Below are positions 25,272 to 33,477 of a stretch of 64,000 nucleotides of DNA, in pieces. The notes under the pieces were generated by a model. The model saw only the letters and a program-made list of their open reading frames with translations. It had not been told where the DNA came from and ran no database searches. Every line of letters starts with the position of its first letter. The stretch's first letter is position 1. The DNA lies in contig CANMFM010000003.1 of assembly GCA_947497175.1 (NCBI GenBank), forward strand, positions 186,001-250,000. Direction: 5' to 3'. A program made the position numbers and the translations under genes. Source of the stretch: an uncultured Aquimarina sp. (GTDB lineage: Bacteria; Bacteroidota; Bacteroidia; Flavobacteriales; Flavobacteriaceae).

Positions 25272-25485
25272 AAATTAAAGTCACTTTCATAATTGTTAAG
25301 AAATTTTCCCATATTGCTTTATTAGCATCGATCCAATTTCATATGATCGTAAAAACCTTGAACATCTTCCGCATACCTATACCTTACCATTGCTTCCAGA
25401 AAATCCTCGTGTCTTATTCTCCCAATTTTATTATTATCTTGAGCTCTTTTAAAAATTCTATGTATTCTATTCTGATCATTTCGTC
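25264..25485 (-). pseudogene. DUF7660 family gene, frameshifted
   Basis: A second DUF7660 copy. The tract KIGRIRHEDFLEAMVRYRYA followed by EDVQGFYDHMKLDR matches the core of the intact 23370-23618 protein. The beginning (IEYIEFLKEL) and the end (TLIYE, stop at 25264) are in other frames. The IYE stop and the next start ATGAATAA overlap as in the intact pair, so two related modules once existed with different second genes. Confidence 0.7.
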
Positions 25486-25569
25486 CTTTTGATGAAGTAC
25501 AACCGGTCAGTACATCGAGTGTAGCGAGGCTATAATATTATATACTTTATTTGTACATGTCTTGTTACT

Positions 25570-26763
25570 CTACTCATTTGTGAGCTCTTTTATCTTTTTT
25601 TTCAACTCATTATTCGTTGGAAGTAATTTCAAAGATTTTTTGTAACTGAGAATTGCTTTGTCTTTATCACTAACTTGTTCATAGAATTTCCCTAAACTAT
25701 ACCATGCATAATGGGATTCAGGATAATTTTCAGCATTGTATTTGAAGTAAAAAAGAGCCTTATCAATATCAACATGTGAATACAAAAACTGATTTCCAAA
25801 AAAATTTATCAAATCTTCTCTTGGTACAATTTTCCATCCTATTCTATTTGATAACTGTTCAAATCTGACTTTAATTTTATTGGGGTCGTTGTACATCTCA
25901 TCATAGTTAATCATATACCCACGAAACAGATATTTTAGACCATCTAGAAATGATATTAAAGGTGTTGAATGATGATTTTCCGACTTATAACCATATTTTT
26001 TATAACCCAAATCGACGTTTTCAGGAAGATTCTGCTCAAACCGTTGAATGAATTTCCAAGTCTTGTTTTCCTCTTCCCGATAAACGACATTCTTTACCCG
26101 ATCTACTGTAGAGATGAATACATCCTTATAAGGACCTTTGTAATGTTTGAAGAATACATTTAAATTTTTTAAAGTAACTTCTTCGTCCCACCATGCACTG
26201 AATTCGATTACCAAATATGAATTAAATAATTCTGATCTCGAAAATAACGCATGTAATACTGGTAATCCAGTAAAAGAGTAACCTGTAAAGATTCGACAGT
26301 CATTTGAGCGGTAAGTTTGGTCAATATATGGGATTAGTTCTTTTTCTATAAACTCGATAAAATTATCAGCACCACCACTTACTTCCAGTCCTTTTTCTTC
26401 ATTTCCTGTGTAACCTATTAGCGAATTTGTTGGCGATGAGTCTTTAACTCTATCTTGACTTACTATTCCTACTAAAATCATTTCGGGGATCTGAGGGCTG
26501 GCATCACTACTCTTTTGAGCTACCACTCCGGTAAAGGAGTGAAAAAACTTCTTTCCATCAAGAAGATAAATAACCGGATATCTGTAGTAATCATTGAAAT
26601 TATAGCTTTCAGGAAGATAAATTATTATTTCCCGATTCGTATTTAGGATTTTAGAGTTGATAGTATACTTTTTACCAATTACAAAGTTTTGTTGAGAAAC
26701 ATTTTGACTATGCAATAGATGGCAAATCAAAAGTATAAAAATCAACAAAGAATATTTCCTCAT
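25570..26763 (-). CDS. Exported esterase-D-like alpha/beta hydrolase with C-terminal TPR
   Basis: A 397-residue protein. Residues 1-19 are a signal peptide (LLIFILLICHLLHSQ). Residues about 28-290 are an esterase D/ferri-enterobactin-esterase-like fold: IIIYLPESYN, YPVIYLLDGKKFFH, then the nucleophile elbow GYSFTG (Ser about 168) and a late His in SENHHSTPLISF. The elbow is GxSxTG rather than GxSxGG. Residues about 345-395 carry TPR-like helices (YAWYSLGKFYEQVSDKDKAI). Family members hydrolyse esters such as siderophores or acyl groups; the substrate here is unknown. It probably acts in the periplasm. Confidence 0.85.
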   Translation of the reverse strand: MRKYSLLIFILLICHLLHSQNVSQQNFVIGKKYTINSKILNTNREIIIYLPESYNFNDYYRYPVIYLLDGKKFFHSFTGVVAQKSSDASPQIPEMILVGIVSQDRVKDSSPTNSLIGYTGNEEKGLEVSGGADNFIEFIEKELIPYIDQTYRSNDCRIFTGYSFTGLPVLHALFSRSELFNSYLVIEFSAWWDEEVTLKNLNVFFKHYKGPYKDVFISTVDRVKNVVYREEENKTWKFIQRFEQNLPENVDLGYKKYGYKSENHHSTPLISFLDGLKYLFRGYMINYDEMYNDPNKIKVRFEQLSNRIGWKIVPREDLINFFGNQFLYSHVDIDKALFYFKYNAENYPESHYAWYSLGKFYEQVSDKDKAILSYKKSLKLLPTNNELKKKIKELTNE

Positions 26764-26891
26764 CTCTTTTTAATTATTTGTGCATGTATAGCCAAAATGG
26801 GTATACACTTCGTTTCGTGGCATGCTAAGCTTCTATTTATCACATACCGTTTAAAGTATGTAGTTCGCAAATTAATTTTGGCATATTTCAT

Positions 26892-27563
26892 TTACTTTAT
26901 TATTGTTCTATCATTTACAAGTATATCCCAATTTACATCTCCAAACTTATCAATGATATAGTCTGCCTCTGATCAATTAGTGTTCGTACCGTTATTTGTA
27001 AATCCAATAACGGTCATTCCCTCCCTTTTAGCTGCTTTTATGCCCGAACTTGAATCTTCCATTGCAATACAATTTTGCCCTAATTCCCTAAGTTTTTTTG
27101 AAGCAGTTAGGTAAACATCCGGGCTCGGTTTCCCTTGCTCTTCAAATTCAGCAGATGTAGTATTATCAAAAAGATGGGTCAATTCCAATTTTGCCAATAC
27201 TTTGGGCACAACTCGAAACGGTGCGTTTGTTGCTAACCCTATTTTAAAGCCCAACGATTTAAGCTTCTGTACCGTCTTTTTAATTCCATCAATTCCACAG
27301 TCTTCTATTCTAATTAGCTCAATTACACGACTGACAAACATATATTCTATGTCTTTGAAGTCATTACCTCGCTATGGATATCTTAAAAACCAAAATTTAG
27401 TCACTTCTTCTGTAGTCATAGATTTAGTCTGATTGTAAGATTCATCATCCATGATTACTCCCAAAGAAGAAAAAACTTCTTTTGCCGCTATTGCCCATGC
27501 GCTTTCGGAATTTACGATTACACCATCCATATGAAATATTACCACTTTCTTCATATTTTTCAA
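26892..27563 (-). pseudogene. HAD-superfamily hydrolase with two nonsense codons
   Basis: A single 224-codon frame encodes a beta-phosphoglucomutase-like HAD phosphatase but carries TAG at 27372-27374, where relatives have Trp (YP*RG), and TGA at 26973-26975 (NTN*SEADY). Surviving motifs are FHMDGVIVNSE, the GLATNAPFRVVPKVL Ser/Thr-type region (reading ATNA) and GKPSPDVYLTASKKL with EDSSSGIKAAKREGM. The first Asp of the DxDG motif, the catalytic nucleophile, is His here, so the enzyme would be inactive even without the stops. Confidence 0.85.
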
Positions 27564-27717
27564 TCCCTTAAGCTAATATAATTGGTAATTTTTATTCTTA
27601 TTTGAAGGTAACATTAAATGTACATTTTGTTTGTTTATAATCGTTTATGCAGGGAGGTTAATGAAGACAGACTATTTACTAAATAAAATCAAACATAGCG
27701 TGGTGGTACCCTACAAT

Positions 27718-28845
27718 TTACGATTTAATATTCTTAAAGAATCTAAAGATATCTTCGGCCAATAATTCTGGTCTTTCCATAGCAGCAAAATGTCCTCCTT
27801 TTGACATATTTGTCCATTGTGTTACATTATATCCTTTTAACATATATGCCTTAGGTGGTCTTGACAACTCATTAGGAAAATTAGCATAAGCAACTGGAGG
27901 TTTCACGAAATCATTTATACCAAATTTCATTGGATTTTTACTATTTTCATTATAAATTCTTATTGACGAATGAATGGTCTGTGTTACCCAATAGAGTGTT
28001 ACATTAGCTAGTATTTCATCTTTAGTAAAAATGTTTTCCACGCACCCCTCGTTATCGCTCCAGCTATTGAATTTTTCCACTATCCAAGCACATAATCCAA
28101 TGGGAGAATCATTTAATCCATAAGCTAATGTTATTGGTTTTGTACTCTGAATATAAGCATATCCTGCCTCCCTAGCAGCCCATTCTTCGAGCTCCAGATT
28201 GTAATTTATAACATCTTCAGAGAGCTCTTCTTCTTTGAGATATGGTTTAAAAGAGTCAGACACATAATTAAGATGTATCCCTATAATATGGTCAGGGTAT
28301 TTCATTGCTAGTCGAGTACTAATACCCGAACCTATGTCTCCTCCCTGAGCTGCATATTTTTCATAACCTAACATTAACATTAATTGATGCCATACATCTG
28401 CTACATAAGCGTTGTCACATCCATTCTCCACGCACTTACTAGAAAATCCAAATCCAATAACTGAGGGAATTACCAAATCAAAAGAAAAATCTTCATTATT
28501 GGTTAATAGAGGTATAAGTTTTAACATCTCTATGAATGATCCTGGCCATCCATGTGTTATAATTAGCGGTATAGACTTTTTACCTTTACCCTTTACATGT
28601 AGAAAATGAATTAGATGACCATCGATATCAGCCATAAAATTAGGAAACGCATTGATTTCATGTTCAATTTTTCTCCAACTAAAATCATTAAGCCAGTAAT
28701 TACTTAATTCTTTCATATAGGATAAATTGGCTCCATAATTCCAACCAGAGTTGTTTATCTCATCGGGCCAACGACTGTTTTTGATTCTTAAGTTTAAATC
28801 ATCAAGAATTTCTTGATGTATATAGACTGAATAGGGTTTTATCAT
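27718..28845 (-). CDS. Epoxide hydrolase (EHN-type)
   Basis: A 375-residue epoxide hydrolase. Residues about 1-105 are the N-terminal EHN domain (NLRIKNSRWPDEI...NYWLNDFSWRKIEHEIN). The alpha/beta core shows THGWPGSFIEMLKLI (oxyanion HGxPG, about residues 97-111), the nucleophile in AAQGGDIGS (Asp about 170) and the base in GGHFAAMERPE (His about 353). The enzyme opens epoxides to diols through an ester intermediate. Length is usual. It has no signal peptide. It is flanked by accessory genes on the same strand; the physiological substrate is unknown. Confidence 0.9.
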   Translation of the reverse strand: MIKPYSVYIHQEILDDLNLRIKNSRWPDEINNSGWNYGANLSYMKELSNYWLNDFSWRKIEHEINAFPNFMADIDGHLIHFLHVKGKGKKSIPLIITHGWPGSFIEMLKLIPLLTNNEDFSFDLVIPSVIGFGFSSKCVENGCDNAYVADVWHQLMLMLGYEKYAAQGGDIGSGISTRLAMKYPDHIIGIHLNYVSDSFKPYLKEEELSEDVINYNLELEEWAAREAGYAYIQSTKPITLAYGLNDSPIGLCAWIVEKFNSWSDNEGCVENIFTKDEILANVTLYWVTQTIHSSIRIYNENSKNPMKFGINDFVKPPVAYANFPNELSRPPKAYMLKGYNVTQWTNMSKGGHFAAMERPELLAEDIFRFFKNIKS

Positions 28846-29035
28846 TTTCTTTATTATATTATAATATTTTTATATGGTGTATCACAACCATTGTTTAGTG
28901 CATTTACTTCCAGAAAAAAGCAAATGAACTACGCAAAATTTTTATCACTTTTAATTTAGTTTTTTCTTTTTGAAATGATTTTAGCTAATTTAAAGAATTT
29001 TTCTGCCTCTTCATTATTGTTAACTAACATATAAG

Positions 29036-29096
29036 TACAACAACCATTCGATTAATCACGTAGCTGCTATGATCACATATATGTTGTTGTAACATG
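29036..29096 (-). repeat. attC-like site beyond the 29105-29452 gene
   Basis: TACAACAAC (about 29036) and GTTGTTGTA (about 29083-29093) are complementary ends. Between them lies TATATGTGATCATAGCAGC then TACGTGATTAATC (minus strand), an imperfect inner palindrome. It sits just beyond the stop codon of the membrane-protein gene. Confidence 0.5.
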
Positions 29097-29104
29097 TTTT
29101 TTAT

Positions 29105-29452
29105 CTATTCAGGCACAGTCATAATAATTCGAACAATCATAAATGTCCAAAGTCCGATTGCCGGTATTGACATTCCGATCAAAATCCATTTTTTTTTCAG
29201 ATCCGTCCATATTTTCCAGTATTTTATTGTCCGTCCAACTACTACCAAGCCAAGAATAAGAGCAGTTAGCATTAAAGGTAGAAAAAACATAAAATTAAAT
29301 CCAAAATTGTGAGGTGCGTAACCCTCTTTAATTCCGAAAAGTGGTTCTCGAAGAAAGTTAACTCCAAGTGCAAAAAATAAAATTCCACAACCGATGAATG
29401 CCATTTTAGTTGTCCATTTTACTTTTCGTTTATTTATTTGACTTAATTCCAA
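29105..29452 (-). CDS. Small integral membrane protein, 115 aa
   Basis: Three hydrophobic helices are visible (MAFIGCGILFFALGV, FMFFLPLMLTALILGLVVVG, WILIGMSIPAIGLWTFMIV), separated by basic loops (TIKYWKIWTDLKKKW). No family is recognised. It is bounded by attC-like sites on both sides, at 29036 and 29471, and so looks like one cassette. No function can be given. Confidence 0.7.
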   Translation of the reverse strand: MELSQINKRKVKWTTKMAFIGCGILFFALGVNFLREPLFGIKEGYAPHNFGFNFMFFLPLMLTALILGLVVVGRTIKYWKIWTDLKKKWILIGMSIPAIGLWTFMIVRIIMTVPE

Positions 29453-29470
29453 AATTCAGATTCAATGTGT

Positions 29471-29600
29471 TACAACGGTCTTGTGTATGAGTAGTAGCGG
29501 ATCTCTACTCACAAACTTTTCGGTTTTGCACTGACCTTTGTTTTATGTTTATACTTTCGTTTTATCACTTAAACCGCTATTACTTATACACTGTGTTGTA
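29471..29600 (-). repeat. Long attC-like site (130 bp)
   Basis: The outer ends are TACAACGGTC (29471) and TGTGTTGTA (29592-29600). Arms GTGTATGAGTAGTAGCGG and CCGCTATTACTTATACAC are reverse complements with two mismatches (18 of the outer bases), and the middle of about 60 nt is irregular. The length and layout match the long, VCR-like class of integron attC sites. It also overlaps the last codons of the phosphoesterase gene, which is usual for cassettes. Confidence 0.6.
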
Positions 29601-30330
29601 TGCAGTGTTTTTTTCCTGTCGTAAACATTATTACTTGAGTATTAATTTCATTTTTATTCAGTTCAATAATTCTATACCCAAATGTTACGCTATTAACTTT
29701 AATCTCATCAGGTATTTTCTCTACCTGATAAGAACTTGCAGGTGTAATATACTGTCGGATATTATTATTACTTCTTTCATCTTCGAAATGATAATGCCCA
29801 CAGAAAATGACAACATCTTTTTCAAGGCTTTGCAGCTCTGTTTTTAAAAGATTTCGATTTTTTAAAGCAAATTGCTTATCTACTTCGGTGTCAACTCCTA
29901 AAATAGGATGATGAATAAAGAGGATGATGTTTTTTTCCGTTAAAAGTTCCTTTTTAAACCAATTAAATTGTTCTTGACTTATTGAGCCTGAACTTGAGTC
30001 TAAAAATAGAAATTTATAATAGTTATACTCTTGACTATAGTATAGTTCAATTTGGCTTTCAACGATTTCAATACTGTAGTGATTGACTACTTCATCAAAG
30101 TAATCGTGATTTCCTAAAGTTATGGCAATATTATAATTTTGTAGAGATTCAAAAAACCATTTGTTTGCAGTTTTTTCTCCAATATCTCCTCCAAATATAA
30201 TTTCTCCTATACCCTTTTGGGAAACATCATTAAGTATTATTTCCCAATTTTTTCGAGCATCAACTCCTTGGTCAATTGGAAATTGTTCGTCTAAATGAAT
30301 GTCGGTTATATATGCAATTTTTTTGTTCAC
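29584..30330 (-). CDS. Calcineurin-like metallophosphoesterase
   Basis: A 248-residue metallophosphoesterase with the whole motif series: DIHLDE (about residues 10-15), GGDIGE (about 46-51), GNHDYF (about 74-79), IHHPIL (about 141-146) and GHYHFE (about 178-183). These bind two metals for phosphoester hydrolysis in the cytosol. The substrate is unclear; relatives act on cAMP or other nucleotides and phospholipids. It follows the PdxH-like gene by 7 nt, so the two form an operon. The last residues (KKHCIQHSV) run into an attC-like site and were probably acquired by readthrough. Confidence 0.9.
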   Translation of the reverse strand: MNKKIAYITDIHLDEQFPIDQGVDARKNWEIILNDVSQKGIGEIIFGGDIGEKTANKWFFESLQNYNIAITLGNHDYFDEVVNHYSIEIVESQIELYYSQEYNYYKFLFLDSSSGSISQEQFNWFKKELLTEKNIILFIHHPILGVDTEVDKQFALKNRNLLKTELQSLEKDVVIFCGHYHFEDERSNNNIRQYITPASSYQVEKIPDEIKVNSVTFGYRIIELNKNEINTQVIMFTTGKKHCIQHSV

Positions 30331-30337
30331 AGAAAAT

Positions 30338-30913
30338 TTATGGTTGTAGTATTTTCATTTCCCATCCATTACTGGATTGTTCAAAAAGTTTTCTTTCGTG
30401 TAGCCTACTTTTTCTAAACTCCATAAACTCTATTCTAATGGGTTTAATGAAAATACCTCCCCAATTATTCGGCTGTTCAATATCTTTATTTTCTAACGCT
30501 GCTTTCTTCTCTTCGAAAAGCTTTTGCATATATGATACATCTTGAATTTCTTGTCCTTGTTCAAAAATAGCAGATACAATTTTTGAGTCTCTATTCCTTT
30601 GCTTAAAGTAAATTTCAGCATCAGACTTAGGAATTTCTGATACATCTCCTTGTATCCTAACTTGTCTTTCTGTAGAAGTCCACCAAAATGATAGTGCAAC
30701 TTTCGAATGACTTTTAATTTCTTTTCCTTTTCTTGAATCTAAAGGGCCCGTAATTACAAATGATTTGTTCTTAATTTCTTTTAAAGAAACAAATCTAGAA
30801 TTCGGGTATCCATCTAATCCATTGGTAGACAAACAGCAGGCAGCAGGTAATTTTAAATTGTTTTGCTCTTTTTCTTCAGAAAACCATTTTTCAAATAATA
30901 ATAAAGGGTTCAT
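30338..30913 (-). CDS. pdxH: Pyridoxamine 5'-phosphate oxidase-like flavoprotein
   Basis: A 191-residue FMN-binding split-barrel enzyme. The PdxH sequence pattern is clear: NSRFVSLKEIKNKSFVI, the SRKGKEIKSHSKVALSFWWT FMN segment, RQVRIQGDVSEIPKSDAEIYF and the terminal R.HER (SRLHERKLF) that contacts the substrate. The reaction is oxidation of pyridoxamine or pyridoxine phosphate to PLP. The canonical chromosomal enzyme is somewhat longer, so this may be an accessory copy. It is first of a two-gene operon. The shared promoter element at 31061 lies 148 bp upstream, with an attC-like site in between. Confidence 0.85.
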   Translation of the reverse strand: MNPLLLFEKWFSEEKEQNNLKLPAACCLSTNGLDGYPNSRFVSLKEIKNKSFVITGPLDSRKGKEIKSHSKVALSFWWTSTERQVRIQGDVSEIPKSDAEIYFKQRNRDSKIVSAIFEQGQEIQDVSYMQKLFEEKKAALENKDIEQPNNWGGIFIKPIRIEFMEFRKSRLHERKLFEQSSNGWEMKILQP

Positions 30914-30935
30914 TTGCTTCGTATTTCACATTGCA

Positions 30936-30990
30936 TACAACAATTGTATATAACACATATGTGTCATATAACCATTTACTGTTGTTTGTA
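30936..30990 (-). repeat. attC-like site with ACACATATGTGT core
   Basis: TACAACA (30936) and TGTTGTTTGTA (30980-30990) form complementary ends. The central TATAACACATATGTGTCATA is nearly the same as the core of the 44-nt palindrome at 23632. Both sites also share the sequence to their right (TTTATAAACATTT...TTTCAAAGAAA), which leads into the shared promoter module. Confidence 0.5.
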
Positions 30991-31030
30991 AACATTTATA
31001 AACGATTATATTTATTTTACTTAAGACTTT

Positions 31031-31078
31031 CAAAGAAAAATAAATTTTAAAACACGCGTATCCCTGTTTTCAGTGAAA
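31031..31078 (-). promoter_or_regulatory. Shared promoter module, copy 9
   Basis: TCCCTGTTTTCAGTGAAA at 31061-31078 matches 17 of 18 positions. TTTCTTTG on the minus strand at 31031-31038 is 22 nt away. It lies at the right edge of the accessory block and would transcribe through the attC-like site at 30936 into the PdxH-like gene. Confidence 0.65.
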
Positions 31079-31268
31079 AGTCCTACTTTCATTTAATTTC
31101 ATTGACCTCCTCCCAGATTTAGGTACTGGTTGAAAGTAGAAAATCCGAGCTAGTATTTATATTGTTTATAACAAACTACTTATGATAAATATAATTAAAC
31201 ATCTACACGATATACGTATCTTCTAGCTGCCTTAAACGTAAAATATAAGGGAAATATCTTGCATAATT

Positions 31269-32603
31269 CTATATCCCCCAACGCATCCCTACAGAAACCC
31301 TGCTCCTATCTCTAAACTGCCCAAACAGTTGGTTTTTATCACCATAAAAAACACTACTCTCCAGAAATAATTGAGTAGATGTATTCATCCAATAGCTTAA
31401 TTGAGGCCTTATATACCCATCGCCATGGTTGGCATTATGCACCCAAAGTGTTTCTAGAGTAAGATTATCGTTCATCATCTCTTGCGAAACTTTCAAAGAC
31501 GTATTGGTCTCGAACCTATCTCTATTATAAGCTAATATATCATCTGTTATAATGTCACTAAATAATTGCGCACTAATGATGCTTTCTCCTTTGATATAAT
31601 CAATTCCTATTGCAGACTTAAAAACATCTGAGTTTTCTACACCAGACATCGCCACAGGGTTTGTCGATATAAAGTTTTGATCAAAAACATAGGCCATCTC
31701 ACCTCTAAATGTAGAAGAACCAAATACTTTATTAAACGTTCCCCCGACCAAATGTTGTCTTTCAAATCTGGGAGATATTACCACGGTAGGAGCCGTATCA
31801 AATGCCTCTATCTTGTTGTAAAAAGCGGGTAGATCATCATAATAATAAAAATAATTGAATGAAATATCCCAGCCTTGTGTAAACGCACTAAGCCTAAAAC
31901 CGATATCCGAATCTTTAATAAAACGCTTAGGTTTTAATGCATCATTGAAGACTGTTGTCACACCTTCTGGAGGTTTGGGGAACAAATTTTGAGTAAAAAA
32001 AGGAGCATCAAAATCTTGAGTGATATGGTAGGTGTTATCAGGGATCCATACAACCTGAACAGCAATATCTTTTATATCAAATTCGCCTTTTATAGACCAC
32101 AAGGGTACTCTGCTATCTTCAAAATCATCAAGGATAAACTCTCTGAAGTTTTGAGGGTTTACAATATCCAATAGTTTTAACCCATCAGTTTCTCCCCAAA
32201 CAATTTGTTGTTTACCAATTGTTAACCTCAACTTGTTTGCAACGTTGGTGTAAAAATATAACTCTCGTAACTCGAGATCGGTACGATCCCCAATGAATAA
32301 ACGTTTGCTCAAATCTGAAACAGTCTCTTGTCCAGGAACCTCTTCTTCCAAATTGTCATTTAATTCTGAATATACTTGCCCTATTAACACCAATTTTGAT
32401 CTCTTATTGACTCGATATGAAAATTTAGGTTTTAATATAATTTCAGATTTTTGAAGACTTTGACTATCAAATTCATAAGAAAAATCTGTCTCAACAATTA
32501 AGCTTGATTCGAGCGCTTCTTTGAATGTATATTGTTTTTCTTGAGCATATACTCCTGCTATTAAAAGCAGGAGTATTACTAATGAATAAGGCTTACTAAT
32601 CAT
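31269..32603 (-). CDS. DUF1302-like outer-membrane barrel protein
   Basis: A 444-residue protein with signal peptide (LVILLLLIAGVYAQE) and many amphipathic beta strands ending in RVSVGMRWGI, typical of an outer-membrane barrel. The segment LRLTIGKQQIVWGETDGLKL (about 125-144) is the hallmark of the DUF1302 family. DUF1302 proteins are repeatedly found with RND/MMPL exporters and LolA-like periplasmic proteins, as here. Inferred role: an outer-membrane partner for export of a lipid or hydrophobic compound. It is the last gene of the operon, 32 nt after the LolA-like gene. Confidence 0.88.
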   Translation of the reverse strand: MISKPYSLVILLLLIAGVYAQEKQYTFKEALESSLIVETDFSYEFDSQSLQKSEIILKPKFSYRVNKRSKLVLIGQVYSELNDNLEEEVPGQETVSDLSKRLFIGDRTDLELRELYFYTNVANKLRLTIGKQQIVWGETDGLKLLDIVNPQNFREFILDDFEDSRVPLWSIKGEFDIKDIAVQVVWIPDNTYHITQDFDAPFFTQNLFPKPPEGVTTVFNDALKPKRFIKDSDIGFRLSAFTQGWDISFNYFYYYDDLPAFYNKIEAFDTAPTVVISPRFERQHLVGGTFNKVFGSSTFRGEMAYVFDQNFISTNPVAMSGVENSDVFKSAIGIDYIKGESIISAQLFSDIITDDILAYNRDRFETNTSLKVSQEMMNDNLTLETLWVHNANHGDGYIRPQLSYWMNTSTQLFLESSVFYGDKNQLFGQFRDRSRVSVGMRWGI

Positions 32604-32635
32604 AACTTCTCTTATTTATAATCTTTAGAAATTTG

Positions 32636-33439
32636 CTATAAACCATTAACCATAGCTTCTTTGGTAAACGTATCATCACTAATGGTTGTTTGATAATCAA
32701 TTTCACTGATCAAAAATGTAGTTTCATGATTAGTCTTATGGTTTTTTGCAAATATTTTGTGGTATGTCCAAATATTTTGCACCTTCTTAATATCTTTAAT
32801 TTCAATAGTCTTTAAATGATTTCCTGCAATATCCCAGCTATCTGCCTTTCTGAGCATCCAGATTTTTGCATCTACCCAAAACTTAACTTTTCCATACCCA
32901 AGTTCCTTAGCTATTTCTTTTGATACAGGAGTCCCCTCTAAAACATAACATTCTTGCCCGTCTATCATTTCCTTCCTTACGGTTTTATAGTTGTAGTCTT
33001 CACGACTAATTCTTGTTTCTAGTTTGATATCCTCGTAAGTCAAATCAGTTCCTAAAAAATAATCTCCTCTGTTGGCTGCCGAAATACGGCGTGTTTTTCT
33101 GAGTGCAGGCATATACAACCATTGATCATCATCTACAGAAACATCAGGATAATCATAGGTTAAAAATGCAGTACCCTGTACACTTTTAGGGGTTTGATAG
33201 AAAATAGCCAATCGTTTTTCTTTACCAAAATACTTTCTAAGTGATATAGTCTCTCTTAATCTAATTTTTCCTCTCTTGTCCTTTAGCTCCATGGTTAATT
33301 TTCTGCTCATTGACACACCTTCATTTTTTTCGTGAGTTTTTTGGGCAATGTCTTTTCCAGAAGGAAATGATTGCGCTTTACTTTTGTTAGAAAACAGCAT
33401 TAACAATGCTAAGAATCCTGTGATTAAATTTATTTTCAT
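32636..33439 (-). CDS. Outer-membrane lipoprotein-sorting (LolA-like) protein
   Basis: A 267-residue periplasmic protein with signal peptide (FLALLMLFSNKSKAQ) and the COG2834-type beta-barrel found next to MMPL transporters. Features are LTMELKDKRGKIRLRETISL, FLTYDYPDVSVDDDQWLYMP, ALRKTRRISAANRGDYFLGT and YVLEGTPVSKE, all regular family landmarks. Such proteins resemble LolA/LolB lipid carriers, so it may ferry a lipid between the inner-membrane MMPL pump and the DUF1302 barrel. It sits between the two genes in the same operon (spacings 32 and 38 nt). Confidence 0.88.
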   Translation of the reverse strand: MKINLITGFLALLMLFSNKSKAQSFPSGKDIAQKTHEKNEGVSMSRKLTMELKDKRGKIRLRETISLRKYFGKEKRLAIFYQTPKSVQGTAFLTYDYPDVSVDDDQWLYMPALRKTRRISAANRGDYFLGTDLTYEDIKLETRISREDYNYKTVRKEMIDGQECYVLEGTPVSKEIAKELGYGKVKFWVDAKIWMLRKADSWDIAGNHLKTIEIKDIKKVQNIWTYHKIFAKNHKTNHETTFLISEIDYQTTISDDTFTKEAMVNGL

Positions 33440-33477
33440 TTTTGTGTTTTTTTTAATTTTTAAAATTTAAACTCGAT

